From Clostridiales bacterium (GTDB lineage: Bacteria; Bacillota; Clostridia; Oscillospirales; Oscillospiraceae), in contig SFIL01000047.1 in NCBI GenBank assembly GCA_004556205.1, positions 1 to 7,629 on the forward strand: a DNA stretch of 7,629 nucleotides. Direction: 5' to 3'. The notes under the pieces were generated by a model. That model was not told the origin of the DNA. It searched no databases and saw only the letters and a program-made list of their open reading frames with translations. Below are positions 1 through 5,944 of the stretch, in pieces (position 1 is the first letter of the stretch; each line of letters opens with the position of its first letter). A program made the position numbers and the translations under genes.

Positions 1-669
1 AGCTCGGGGCAAGAAAAGATAATCTGGGCTTACCGATATATCGTTCAGAAAATTATTGAACATTATGGAAAGCCAGATTTAAAGCGTGGAGAAAGAAATG
101 CACCATATAAAGAATATATTTTATTTGATAATATCAATCAAATCTTCGCCTCTCAGGGGAATGTGCTAATACGCGGCATATACGAGAGTCTCAATGATTT
201 ATTATCCACTGATCCCAATTATCTTCATCAAAGGGCTAAATGTTATATTAGATCTTCATATATAACAAGTGATTTTAGCAAGAAGCAACAATGGTTAATC
301 CAAGCGCAACGAGATGCAAGCTCATCACACAAAATATTTGAAGAACGTTATATAGAGAGTAAGAATGAAAAGGTACAAATCTCTTCAGATCATGCGCTAT
401 ATACGGTTGCACTTACACTATGCCATTTAGCAAAATTAGCAAATTATAAAGATTTGAAGTTAAACGAGAATGCTATTAACAATTTGTACTTGGCGGTATC
501 TTCTCCGTACAATTCAATGGAATTCATAAAGAAAGATAAGGTTTATAACTACGACAATGTTATCGACGAGACAATTGCAACATTTGCTGCAGATACATCT
601 TTGATTCCAAGTGAAAAAGCGCGGATGAATGTAGCAGAATTAATTAAAATTCAAATCTCAGAGAATTAA
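1..669 (+). CDS. C-terminal part of a large helical, possibly defence-type (STAND/SIR2-like) protein
   Basis: The frame is open from the first base and ends with TAA at 667-669, giving 222 residues, so the gene begins outside the window. The Met at 163 has no convincing ribosome site and is internal. The product is hydrophilic and helical, with no signal peptide or membrane segment. Around residues 75-105 it has the pattern L-H-Q-R-A-K-C-Y followed by a basic/aromatic helix and a second helix (W-L-I-Q-A-Q-R-D-A), which resembles TPR-like repeats. From memory, similar 'hQRAkcy' segments occur in C-terminal sensor regions of STAND NTPases and SIR2-type anti-phage proteins. No catalytic motif lies in the visible part, so this family call is tentative. 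Base composition is strongly AT-rich, unlike every gene to the right, which suggests horizontal acquisition. It probably is the last gene of an integrative element whose right end lies near 799. No clear terminator follows it. Confidence 0.6.
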   Translation, partial: SSGQEKIIWAYRYIVQKIIEHYGKPDLKRGERNAPYKEYILFDNINQIFASQGNVLIRGIYESLNDLLSTDPNYLHQRAKCYIRSSYITSDFSKKQQWLIQAQRDASSSHKIFEERYIESKNEKVQISSDHALYTVALTLCHLAKLANYKDLKLNENAINNLYLAVSSPYNSMEFIKKDKVYNYDNVIDETIATFAADTSLIPSEKARMNVAELIKIQISEN

Positions 670-731
670 TAGTCTGATGTGTTAGAGCATTTTGGATTAT
701 TGATTTATTCCCAAGAACTATTGATGAAAAC

Positions 732-809
732 TGGGACGAGGATAATCAGTCGATTTGTTTTCTTGAACTATCGGGGGCAATCTGACATCAATACTGTTTC
801 CTCGTCCCA
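732..809. repeat. 11-bp inverted repeat beside the candidate element junction
   Basis: TGGGACGAGGA at 732-742 is the exact reverse complement of TCCTCGTCCCA at 799-809; the arms are 56 bases apart. The right arm runs straight into the reading frame interpreted as the rlmD tail. The arms could be recombinase or directionality-factor binding sites, or the stem of a long-loop hairpin. The spacing is too large and there is no T-run, so it does not look like an intrinsic terminator. The repeat is directly seen; its role is inference. Confidence 0.6.
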
Positions 810-835
810 TATTGAGAGCGTGGTCACGCTGGTGC
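795..835. other. Candidate right attachment site (attR) of an integrative element
   Basis: This is where AT-rich DNA changes to host-like DNA and where the rlmD-like reading frame begins. It includes the segment coding H-I-E-S-V-V (808-825). It is established, to my memory, that the 3' end of rumA/rlmD is an integration hotspot for integrative conjugative elements in streptococci, with the shared core in the codons for the H-V-E-C-V-V segment. No direct repeat can be confirmed here because the left end is outside the window, so the exact core is unknown. Confidence 0.4.
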
Positions 836-864
836 ACAGGGACAAATACGATCATCAGAGGTAA
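799..864 (+). pseudogene. rlmD: 3'-terminal remnant of rlmD (23S rRNA uracil-5-methyltransferase), cut off by an insertion
   Basis: Reading from 799 gives S-S-S-H-I-E-S-V-V-T-L-V-H-R and seven more residues to TAA at 862-864. RlmD/RumA proteins end with a conserved segment of the form (T/S)-(S/A)-H-V-E-(T/C/S)-V-V-x-L, a few residues before their C-terminus, and this fragment fits that in content and in distance to the stop. The frame upstream (679-798) is AT-rich and does not resemble the preceding RlmD segment (D-M-F-P-x-T), so homology stops abruptly at the composition change. The stop is 5 nt before the ybaK ATG, and the ybaK ribosome site lies inside its last codons, as expected for the end of an operon partner. 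The remaining rlmD gene should lie far upstream, on the other side of the inserted element. The match is short, so this is a reasoned but unproven call. Confidence 0.5.
857..861 (+). promoter_or_regulatory. Ribosome binding site of ybaK, inside the rlmD tail
   Basis: AGAGG lies 8 nt before the ATG at 870 and overlaps the last codons of the upstream remnant. This supports the chosen ybaK start and indicates an original translationally close arrangement of the two genes. Confidence 0.7.
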
Positions 865-869
865 AATAT

Positions 870-1334
870 ATGGACAAAACCAACGCCATGCGGCAGCTTG
901 ACCGCAAAAAGGCGGTCTACAGCGTCCACATCTACGAGGGCGGGGCGCTTTCGGGGACGGAGGTCGCCGCCGCGCTCGGGCAGGATCCCGCGCGCGTGTT
1001 CAAAACCCTTGTGACCGTAGCAAAATCGGGCAGGCATTATGTCTTTATGATTCCCGTCGCCGCCGCACTCGATCTGAAAAAAGCGGCTGCCGCCGTGCAG
1101 GAGAAAGCGCTTTCCATGCTTCCGCAGAAGGAGCTGCTGCCCCTGACGGGCTATGTCCACGGCGGCTGCTCGCCGATTGGGATGAAAAAGCAGTTTCCGA
1201 CGGTGCTCGACGCAAGCGCGGCACAATATGACACCATCTGCTTCAGCGCCGGACGGATCGGGCTGCAGATCGAGACATCGCCGTCGGTGCTTGCGTCCGT
1301 CGTGCCGCTGCAAACGGCGGAGGTCACCGATTGA
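870..1334 (+). CDS. ybaK: YbaK/EbsC-type Cys-tRNA(Pro)/Cys-tRNA(Cys) deacylase
   Basis: The 154-residue product is full length for the single-domain YbaK family, a free-standing trans-editing factor that hydrolyses Cys mischarged on tRNA(Pro) in the cytoplasm. Family hallmarks are visible: the V-F-K-T-L motif with the conserved lysine at residue 45, the central strand Y-V-F-M-I-P-V (57-63), and the loop G-G-C-S-P-I-G at 98-104 that shapes the acyl pocket. No signal peptide or membrane segment is present. The start at 870 has a good ribosome site. Upstream there is only the putative rlmD remnant and element DNA, and I see no strong promoter there, so expression may depend on the inserted DNA. 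The stop codon overlaps the -35 box of the next operon. Function could extend to other aminoacyl-tRNA deacylation within the family (ProX-like), but the single-domain form fits YbaK best. Confidence 0.92.
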   Translation: MDKTNAMRQLDRKKAVYSVHIYEGGALSGTEVAAALGQDPARVFKTLVTVAKSGRHYVFMIPVAAALDLKKAAAAVQEKALSMLPQKELLPLTGYVHGGCSPIGMKKQFPTVLDASAAQYDTICFSAGRIGLQIETSPSVLASVVPLQTAEVTD

Positions 1335-1359
1335 CAATCCGCGCCGCAAGGGGTATAAT
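1331..1359 (+). promoter_or_regulatory. Perfect consensus sigma-A promoter for the His-rich/cooT operon
   Basis: TTGACA at 1331-1336 and TATAAT at 1354-1359 are separated by exactly 17 bases, all consensus. The -35 box contains the ybaK stop codon (TGA 1332-1334). Transcription would start near 1366, giving a leader of about 28 nt before the ATG at 1394. An AGGGG ribosome site lies at 1381-1385. No obvious operator palindrome is visible, so constitutive strong expression is the simplest reading. Confidence 0.9.
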
Positions 1360-1393
1360 AGCGGCAAAGAACAATCCGAAAGGGGATTAAAAA

Positions 1394-1819
1394 ATGATTT
1401 TTTCAAAATTGGCACCGACTGTCTGTTATCATGAGGACGGCGAAGCGCATTCGCACACCCACACCCACGCGCATACCCACGACGGCGTGGAGCATACGCA
1501 CGAGCACACCCACATCCACACGCATGAGGGCGGCGACCATACGCACACGCATGACGGCGCGCACGGCGAGCATACGCACAGCCACGACTGCACCCACGAG
1601 TGCAACACCTGCGGCGGGTGCGACCCGATGCAGGAGACGCTTGCGCTGATGCAGTATATGGTCAATCACAACGCTGCGCACGCCCGTGAGCTGGCGGAGC
1701 TTGCAAAAAAGCTCGGTGAGCTGGGCAATCACGCCGCCTCGGAGCAGGTGCTTGCCGCCGTCTCCGAGTTTGAGAAGGGAAATCTTCGCCTGTCCGCAGT
1801 GCTGGCATCTTTGAAATGA
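1394..1819 (+). CDS. His- and Cys-rich metal-binding protein, probable nickel chaperone/store (CooJ-like in design)
   Basis: The 141-residue protein has three parts. Residues 1-12 are a short lead. Residues 13-68 hold 21 histidines, mostly as H-T-H or H-x-H repeats with interspersed Asp/Glu. Residues 66-76 form a cysteine cluster, C-x3-C-x2-C-x2-C. Residues 78-141 are an all-helical domain starting L-M-Q-Y-M-V-N-H-N-A-A-H, with further histidines at 92, 96 and 113. There is no signal peptide or membrane segment, so it should be cytosolic. It sits 9 nt before the CooT gene under one consensus promoter. Poly-His proteins next to CooT, as CooJ in Rhodospirillum rubrum, buffer or deliver Ni(II); from memory the helical tail with H-N-x-x-H-A-x-E-L recurs in clostridial proteins of this design. 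Nickel is inferred from the neighbour; zinc or cobalt binding is possible. A four-Cys cluster may bind a different metal from the His tract. Confidence 0.85.
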   Translation: MIFSKLAPTVCYHEDGEAHSHTHTHAHTHDGVEHTHEHTHIHTHEGGDHTHTHDGAHGEHTHSHDCTHECNTCGGCDPMQETLALMQYMVNHNAAHARELAELAKKLGELGNHAASEQVLAAVSEFEKGNLRLSAVLASLK

Positions 1820-1828
1820 GGTAATGTT

Positions 1829-2023
1829 ATGTGTCTTTCAACCGTTTATAAGGGCGAAATCAAGCCGGAAAACATCGCTATGCAGAACGTCATGCGCATT
1901 GAATGCGACGGCGATATGGTAATCCTGACCGATCTTTTGGAGCGGCAGGTTGCCATCCACGGGACGCTCGTCATGGCGAATCTGGTCGAGGGTCAGGCGG
2001 TCGTCCGCGAAAGCGCGGAGTGA
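1829..2023 (+). CDS. cooT: CooT-family nickel-binding protein
   Basis: This 64-residue product opens with M-C-L-S-T-V-Y, the signature N-terminus of the CooT family. In R. rubrum CooT, Cys2 of a small beta-barrel dimer binds one Ni(II) for carbon monoxide dehydrogenase maturation. Cys2 is present here, followed by the expected alternating strands: V-M-R-I-E-C-D-G-D-M-V-I-L-T-D (21-35), V-A-I-H-G (41-45) and A-N-L-V-E-G (50-55). Length matches the family. A GAGG ribosome site at 1818-1821 overlaps the stop of the His-rich gene, so the two are probably translationally coupled. The wider family occurs in many anaerobes that lack visible CODH, so the client enzyme is unknown (CODH, hydrogenase, urease, or general Ni storage). 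Family assignment is strong; the specific client is not determinable. Confidence 0.88.
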   Translation: MCLSTVYKGEIKPENIAMQNVMRIECDGDMVILTDLLERQVAIHGTLVMANLVEGQAVVRESAE

Positions 2024-2042
2024 TCCGTACCGCAAAGAAACG

Positions 2043-2082
2043 AACAGCACAGGGCTGCCGTTGTGCAGCCCTGTGCTGTTTT
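2043..2082 (+). terminator. Strong intrinsic terminator between convergent genes, possibly bidirectional
   Basis: A perfect 16-bp stem pairs 2043-2058 with 2065-2080 around a 6-base loop, followed by a T run (2079-2082). It closes the cooT operon. The convergent M20 gene stops at 2119, and on the minus strand the hairpin is followed by two T triplets, so it may also terminate that gene. A smaller 6-bp hairpin lies at 2092-2106 but lacks a T-run. Confidence 0.9.
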
Positions 2083-2118
2083 ATACTCCCGTCCCGCTGC
2101 GCGGGAAAGGAATGTGTA

Positions 2119-3342
2119 TCAATGCTCCTCGAGCCAGCGAAGCGCCGTATAGGCATACACTGCGCTGCCGACGGGGAGGGCGCTCTCGTCGAATTTGACC
2201 TTCGGGTGGTGCTGCGGATAGCAATACCCCTTCTCCGGCTGGCCGCTTGCCAGCGCCAGCATGATTGACGGCACCTGCTGGCTGACATAGGCAAAGTCCT
2301 CCGAACCTGCGCTTTTGGAGGATGAGCCGCCGCCGCTCGCCGCGTTCAGCTCCGCGACGGAGAAGGCGCGCCCCGTTCCGAGCAGCTCCTTGACGTATTT
2401 TTCCGCGCAGGCGGAGAGCTCTTTATCGTTGACGAGCGTCGGACAGCCCGTTCCGAAGCTTACGCTCGCCTCGGTGCGGAACGCCTTTGCAACGCCCTCC
2501 GCGATTTCCGTCAGCCGCCGCTTAACGAACGAACGCGTTTCCTCGTCGAAGGTGCGCAGACTGCCGCCCATCGTCGCCGTGTCGGGGATGGCGTTTGCCG
2601 CCGTTCCCGCGTGCAGCGTACCGACCGTCAGCACGGCGCGGTCGTCCATCGCAAGCTCCCGCGCGTGAATTTCCTGTAACGCGATCAAAATATGCGCGGC
2701 GGCGGAGAGCGGGTCAATGCCCGTGTTCGGCATCGAGCCGTGACAGCCCTTGCCGCGCACCGTGATTTCAAAATAGTCCGCTGCGGGCGCGCTGACGCCG
2801 GGTGCAGAGACGATCACCGTACCCGCAGGCACGGGCATCCCCGCCATCACATGAATCATCAGCGCCGCGTCCACCTTCGGACTTTCGAGCAGCCCCGCCG
2901 CAAGCATATCCTTTGAGCCTTCGAACGTCTCCTCCGACGGCTGGAACATCAGCTTGACCGTTCCGCAGATCTCGTTCTCATGGGCTTTCAGCAGCCGCGC
3001 CGCGCCGAGGAGCATGGCGGTGTGCATATCGTGGCCGCAGGCGTGCATCGCGCCGTTTTTCGAAGCAAAGGGCACCTCCGCTTCCTCCGCAATGGGCAGA
3101 GCGTCCATATCCGCGCGCAGGAGAAAGACGCCGCCCTTCCGTTTTCCGCCGACGAGCGCGACGACGCCCGCCCGTCCGCAGTCGATCGGCGTCAGCCCGA
3201 TCTGCGTCAGCTCGTCCTTGACGAATTGCAGCGTATTTTGCAGACCAAAGCCGACCTCGGCGTTTTGGTGCAGCGTGCGCCGCGCGGCAGTGATGCGTTC
3301 CTGCAGCGCCGCCGCCTCTTGCAAAAAATCGTTTGCTGTCAT
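2119..3342 (-). CDS. M20-family metal-dependent amidohydrolase (hippurate hydrolase/N-acyl-amino-acid deacylase-like)
   Basis: The 407-residue cytosolic enzyme has typical family length. Visible motifs in order: R-R-x-L-H-x-x-x-E-V-G-F (21-32), R-A-D-M-D-A-L-P-I (76-84), H-A-C-G-H-D-M-H (100-107; likely metal ligands Cys102 and His104), F-Q-P-S-E-E (133-138; Glu137/138 as catalytic base and ligand), I-H-V (His164), G-S-E-D-F-A-Y-V (346-353) and H-H-P (378-380). A dimerisation/lid domain sits between about 185 and 300; its usual G-x-G-G-H-A-A-M-P-H element reads G-K-G-C-H-G-S-M-P-N here. The Cys/His ligand set indicates the M20 aminoacylase/carboxypeptidase-like subfamily, which removes acyl groups from amino acids or related amides. 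Substrate cannot be fixed; N-acetyldiaminopimelate or indole-3-acetyl-amino-acid hydrolases share these motifs. The ATG at 3342 follows AGGAGG. A Gly/Ser-rich loop (336-346) precedes the G-S-E-D motif. No own strong promoter is seen; some readthrough from the upstream protease gene is possible. Confidence 0.9.
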   Translation of the reverse strand: MTANDFLQEAAALQERITAARRTLHQNAEVGFGLQNTLQFVKDELTQIGLTPIDCGRAGVVALVGGKRKGGVFLLRADMDALPIAEEAEVPFASKNGAMHACGHDMHTAMLLGAARLLKAHENEICGTVKLMFQPSEETFEGSKDMLAAGLLESPKVDAALMIHVMAGMPVPAGTVIVSAPGVSAPAADYFEITVRGKGCHGSMPNTGIDPLSAAAHILIALQEIHARELAMDDRAVLTVGTLHAGTAANAIPDTATMGGSLRTFDEETRSFVKRRLTEIAEGVAKAFRTEASVSFGTGCPTLVNDKELSACAEKYVKELLGTGRAFSVAELNAASGGGSSSKSAGSEDFAYVSQQVPSIMLALASGQPEKGYCYPQHHPKVKFDESALPVGSAVYAYTALRWLEEH

Positions 3343-3360
3343 AGTTGCCTCCTGTCAAAA

Positions 3361-3394
3361 TTGAAAGGGCGGCGTCCGCCGCCCTTTATATTTT
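3361..3394 (-). terminator. Hairpin after the surface protease gene
   Basis: A perfect 10-bp stem pairs 3364-3373 with 3378-3387 around a 4-base loop. On the minus strand it lies 14 nt after the protease stop and is followed by TTTCAATTTT, an interrupted T-tract, so termination may be partial. The hairpin also sits just upstream of the M20 ribosome site. On the plus strand the other side is ATATTTT, so a role in that direction is possible too. Confidence 0.65.
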
Positions 3395-3400
3395 ACCGCA

Positions 3401-5671
3401 TTATTGCAGCTCTAAACACGCATAGCTGCCCTTGAAAAAGCGCATGATCATGCAGGCAAATTCACTGCGGAGGGCGCTGTCGGTCGGCTTCAGCCTGCCC
3501 GCATCGCCGTTGAGAATTTTTTGCTCCACCGCCCAGCGCATAGCGTTCTCGGCATAGGAGCTGACCGAAGCCGCGTCCTTGAACGCGCCGAGACTTTCCG
3601 TCGAGGTCGGCGCGCCCATATAGCGCCACAGAATCACTGCGATCTGCTCCCGCGTGACAGGGTCCTCCGGTGCAAAACGGTTGTGTCCCACGCCGCCGAC
3701 AATATTATGATCCTGCGCCCACGCGATTGCGTCGGAATACCACTGCCCCGTGGGAACGTCCGAGAAGGTCGAAGGCTCTGCGATGGGAGGCTCACCGACC
3801 GCGCGGTAGAGGACCGTGACCATCATCGCGCGGGTCATCGTATCGTAAGGGGCGAAGCGCCTCTTGCCGGTGCCGCCCATCAGTCCGTTGGCGACGGTAT
3901 AGTCCACCGCTTCGTGATACCACCGCTCAGTGCAGTCGGAAAAGCTCTGCACATAGCACTTCTTCTGTTCTTCGCGCGTCTCCTCAAGGCCGCAGCGCGA
4001 ACAGACGCGGCTCTGCCGGCCTTCACCGATGTCGCTCCACCCGCCGAACGCGTGTCCGAGCGGGGAGATTGGCTGCGTGCTGAGGTCTTCGCCGCAGATG
4101 CGGCAGGTCAAGCGTATTACGCCCTGCGCGGTACAGCTCGGCGCCGTGAGCGTCGTCTGCTCCGTGCTGCTGTGGAGGCATTCCGTATACGCCTTGATGC
4201 GCACGTTTGTCCCCTCGCTCACGTCAAACCAGCAAGCGCTCTCGGCGCTCCACCAGTAGGAGGTGCCCCAACGTGTGGGATGATACCACCGAATCCAATT
4301 CCCATCTTCGCTCTGGTCAATCGGGATCGCCGTATAGTCATTGTAAGGATTCTCCAGCGTAAAAACAACGGAGAATTTTTCGCCCGCACGCAGGGAAACC
4401 GGTTTGTTCAGCTTGACGGTGTGATAGCCCGCGTAGGGGAAGCTGCCCTTCTGCGTGGCGGCGAGCTTGCCCGCAGTGGGATCGGAGGTCACTCCGGTGT
4501 AGATCTGCAGCGTATAGCCGATACCTGCGTCCATGGTGGCGAAGGCGACCGCAGAGAGCTGTTCGGCGCTGTTGGCGGTAAAGATGTTGGCGACGCTCTC
4601 CCCGTTGTCGATCATCCAGCCATTCAGGAAGTTGCCCGTTCCGTCATACTGATAATTATAGTCATAGTTATCGACAGACTCCACGGCGTAGAAGAAGCAG
4701 GTGTCAGAATTGGCGGAGGTGTCCTCGTAGGAGATGTAAAGGTATCCGTTGTCGCCGTAATACGGACCCCAACTGTTTTTGATGATCCACGCGCCGTCGG
4801 ACGAGGGTCTGGCGGCACCCTGAAAGTTGGTTCGGCTGTAGTTGTCGTCCCAGCCGACGACGGTAACATCGTGGTTGGAGGGGCTGTAGCCGTTGTAACA
4901 GTACGCCGCGCCGCTGAGATACGCGTCGTCGTGGTAGTAGCCGAGCGTTCCTCCGCCGTATTCCATAATTGCCGTCTTGACCGCATCTCGGTCAGCAGCC
5001 CTGATCCAAACGCAGTCCTGCACATGGGCGACGTTGCTCTGATAGGCATAGGAGGCGGGAAGTCCGCTCGGGCGGATGTTGCCGTAGGCAAGGGCAGGCG
5101 TTGTCTCGTCGGCAAGCCCCTCCCAACGCATCAACGTGTAGGAGGCGAGAAAGCCGTTGCCGCCGACATCGAGAAAGCCGAGCGACGAGCCGCAGATGTT
5201 TTGGTCGCCCGCGAGCAGCCCGAGCGCGTCATATGCGTCGGTGTAGGAAAACCACGCAAGATGAGATTCCGAAAGGTCGAGCTGATTCGTTGCGGCGGTG
5301 CCGCTCTTGCCGACGGGGATGCCGTGTTGGAGCATGTACAGCTCACACGAGGCAATCGCGCCGTGCGCCCAGCAGGTGCCGTAGGGATCCTGATTGCGGA
5401 CGGGCGTCCAAACGCCTGCCGAGCCGCTGTTGTAGCAGGCGGGAAGCGGCTTACGTTTCGGCGCGGCGTCCTTCACGGCGAAGTCGCCCAACGGCATGAC
5501 TTGGCGCTTGCCGTAATTTCCGGCGGCTTCCTCCGTCTGCTCCGCAGTCAGAAGCGGCGGCGTCACCGCTTCCTCTCCGTTTGCCTCGGCAAACGCAGTA
5601 TTCGGCAGTAAGCCTGTGAACAAAGATAGGCTCAAAACAATTGTTGAAAGCTTTATAAGGCATTTTTTCAT
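3401..5671 (-). CDS. Secreted SLH-anchored papain-like (C1) cysteine protease with lectin-like domain
   Basis: The 756-residue product begins with a Sec signal peptide (basic K-K, hydrophobic core, likely cut after A-F-A near residue 28). A short propeptide-like stretch follows. The C1 peptidase domain spans about 85-330, with the oxyanion Gln94 and nucleophile Cys100 in V-R-N-Q-D-P-Y-G-T-C-W, the catalytic His267 in N-H-D-V-T-V-V-G-W, and Asn299 in I-I-K-N-S-W-G. Residues about 345-495 resemble the lectin-like beta-sandwich often fused to clostridial C1 proteases. Residues 498-570 are a Cys/His-rich module (C-L-H ... C-x2-C-G ... L-G-H ... C-x2-C-G) common in Firmicute surface proteins. Three SLH repeats close the protein (about 577-627, 636-686, 697-745), which bind pyruvylated wall polymer. 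All catalytic residues are present, so it should be active at the cell surface in processing or degrading proteins. Ribosome site GGGAGG precedes the ATG at 5671. Natural substrate unknown. Confidence 0.93.
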   Translation of the reverse strand: MKKCLIKLSTIVLSLSLFTGLLPNTAFAEANGEEAVTPPLLTAEQTEEAAGNYGKRQVMPLGDFAVKDAAPKRKPLPACYNSGSAGVWTPVRNQDPYGTCWAHGAIASCELYMLQHGIPVGKSGTAATNQLDLSESHLAWFSYTDAYDALGLLAGDQNICGSSLGFLDVGGNGFLASYTLMRWEGLADETTPALAYGNIRPSGLPASYAYQSNVAHVQDCVWIRAADRDAVKTAIMEYGGGTLGYYHDDAYLSGAAYCYNGYSPSNHDVTVVGWDDNYSRTNFQGAARPSSDGAWIIKNSWGPYYGDNGYLYISYEDTSANSDTCFFYAVESVDNYDYNYQYDGTGNFLNGWMIDNGESVANIFTANSAEQLSAVAFATMDAGIGYTLQIYTGVTSDPTAGKLAATQKGSFPYAGYHTVKLNKPVSLRAGEKFSVVFTLENPYNDYTAIPIDQSEDGNWIRWYHPTRWGTSYWWSAESACWFDVSEGTNVRIKAYTECLHSSTEQTTLTAPSCTAQGVIRLTCRICGEDLSTQPISPLGHAFGGWSDIGEGRQSRVCSRCGLEETREEQKKCYVQSFSDCTERWYHEAVDYTVANGLMGGTGKRRFAPYDTMTRAMMVTVLYRAVGEPPIAEPSTFSDVPTGQWYSDAIAWAQDHNIVGGVGHNRFAPEDPVTREQIAVILWRYMGAPTSTESLGAFKDAASVSSYAENAMRWAVEQKILNGDAGRLKPTDSALRSEFACMIMRFFKGSYACLELQ

Positions 5672-5700
5672 ACAAGACCCTCCCTTTGTTTTCTATTTTG

Positions 5701-5729
5701 ATCATACTACAGATATGGGAAAAAGGCAA
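5701..5729 (-). promoter_or_regulatory. Sigma-A type promoter of the surface protease gene
   Basis: On the minus strand TTGCCT (5724-5729) and TATGAT (5701-5706) are separated by exactly 17 bases, located about 30 nt before the start codon at 5671. The surrounding DNA is AT-rich relative to the genes, as usual for a promoter. A polypurine GGGAGGG ribosome site lies between. Confidence 0.75.
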
Positions 5730-5881
5730 GTATTTATAAAACCGTTTTGATTTGCAGACAAGCCGATAGAACCCGAAGCCGCGGCACCCGCAGGGGAGGA
5801 CGCGGCGGCGCTGTTCCCTTCGCTGCGTCTCCGCGAAAAACGCCTCGCAGTCCCGTCCCTCGCGGCAGGATGCCGCAAAGC
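5730..5881. other. GC-rich intergenic block, no gene supported
   Basis: Between the EEP terminator and the protease promoter lies about 150 bases that are very GC-rich with several short inverted repeats (for example GCGGC..GCCGC at 5861-5875). Short frames cross it on both strands, but none has a ribosome site or recognisable protein content. It shares TTCGCTGCGT (5819-5828) and a following A5-containing segment with the leader of the EEP gene (7357-7366), so it may be a degenerate intergenic repeat. Confidence 0.4.
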
Positions 5882-5915
5882 AAAAGCACCCTCCAACACG
5901 TCGGAGAGTGCTTTT
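5882..5915 (-). terminator. Intrinsic terminator of the EEP-family gene
   Basis: Arms 5882-5894 and 5903-5915 pair over 13 positions with one C-A mismatch around an 8-base loop. On the minus strand this lies about 30 nt after the stop codon and ends in TTTT, then GC and TTT. The other strand also ends in TTTT, so it could work both ways, but there is no plus-strand gene nearby. Confidence 0.75.
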
Positions 5916-5944
5916 CAATATCGCTCATTTTCAATCAATTTCGC

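Noticed and set aside
679..798. First part of a 61-codon frame as a separate small gene
   Set aside because: Its GTG start has no ribosome site and the first 40 codons have no recognisable content; only the last ~20 codons look real, as an rlmD remnant.
818..829. GCGTGGTCACGC near-palindrome as an operator
   Set aside because: It is explained by the codons for S-V-V-T-L in the rlmD tail, and the central loop is too small for a hairpin.
1440..1600. Short periodic repeats that could suggest a repeat array or CRISPR
   Set aside because: The periodicity comes from alternating CAC/CAT and ACC/ACG codons of the His-Thr tract in the metal-binding protein; there are no spacers or conserved direct repeats.
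1403..1732. Minus-strand frames opposite the His-rich gene
   Set aside because: They are Val/Met/Arg or Cys/Trp/Val repeats produced by reading the His codons in reverse, without start signals.
3521..5611. A 696-codon plus-strand open frame antisense to the surface protease
   Set aside because: It lacks a ribosome site and any family motif, is rich in Arg/Val/Ala, and mirrors the GC-rich third-position bias of the well-supported protease gene on the other strand.
5451..5918. Minus-strand frame of 155 codons overlapping the protease start
   Set aside because: It crosses the protease promoter, ribosome site and signal-peptide region in another frame and has no own start signal; it is a shadow.
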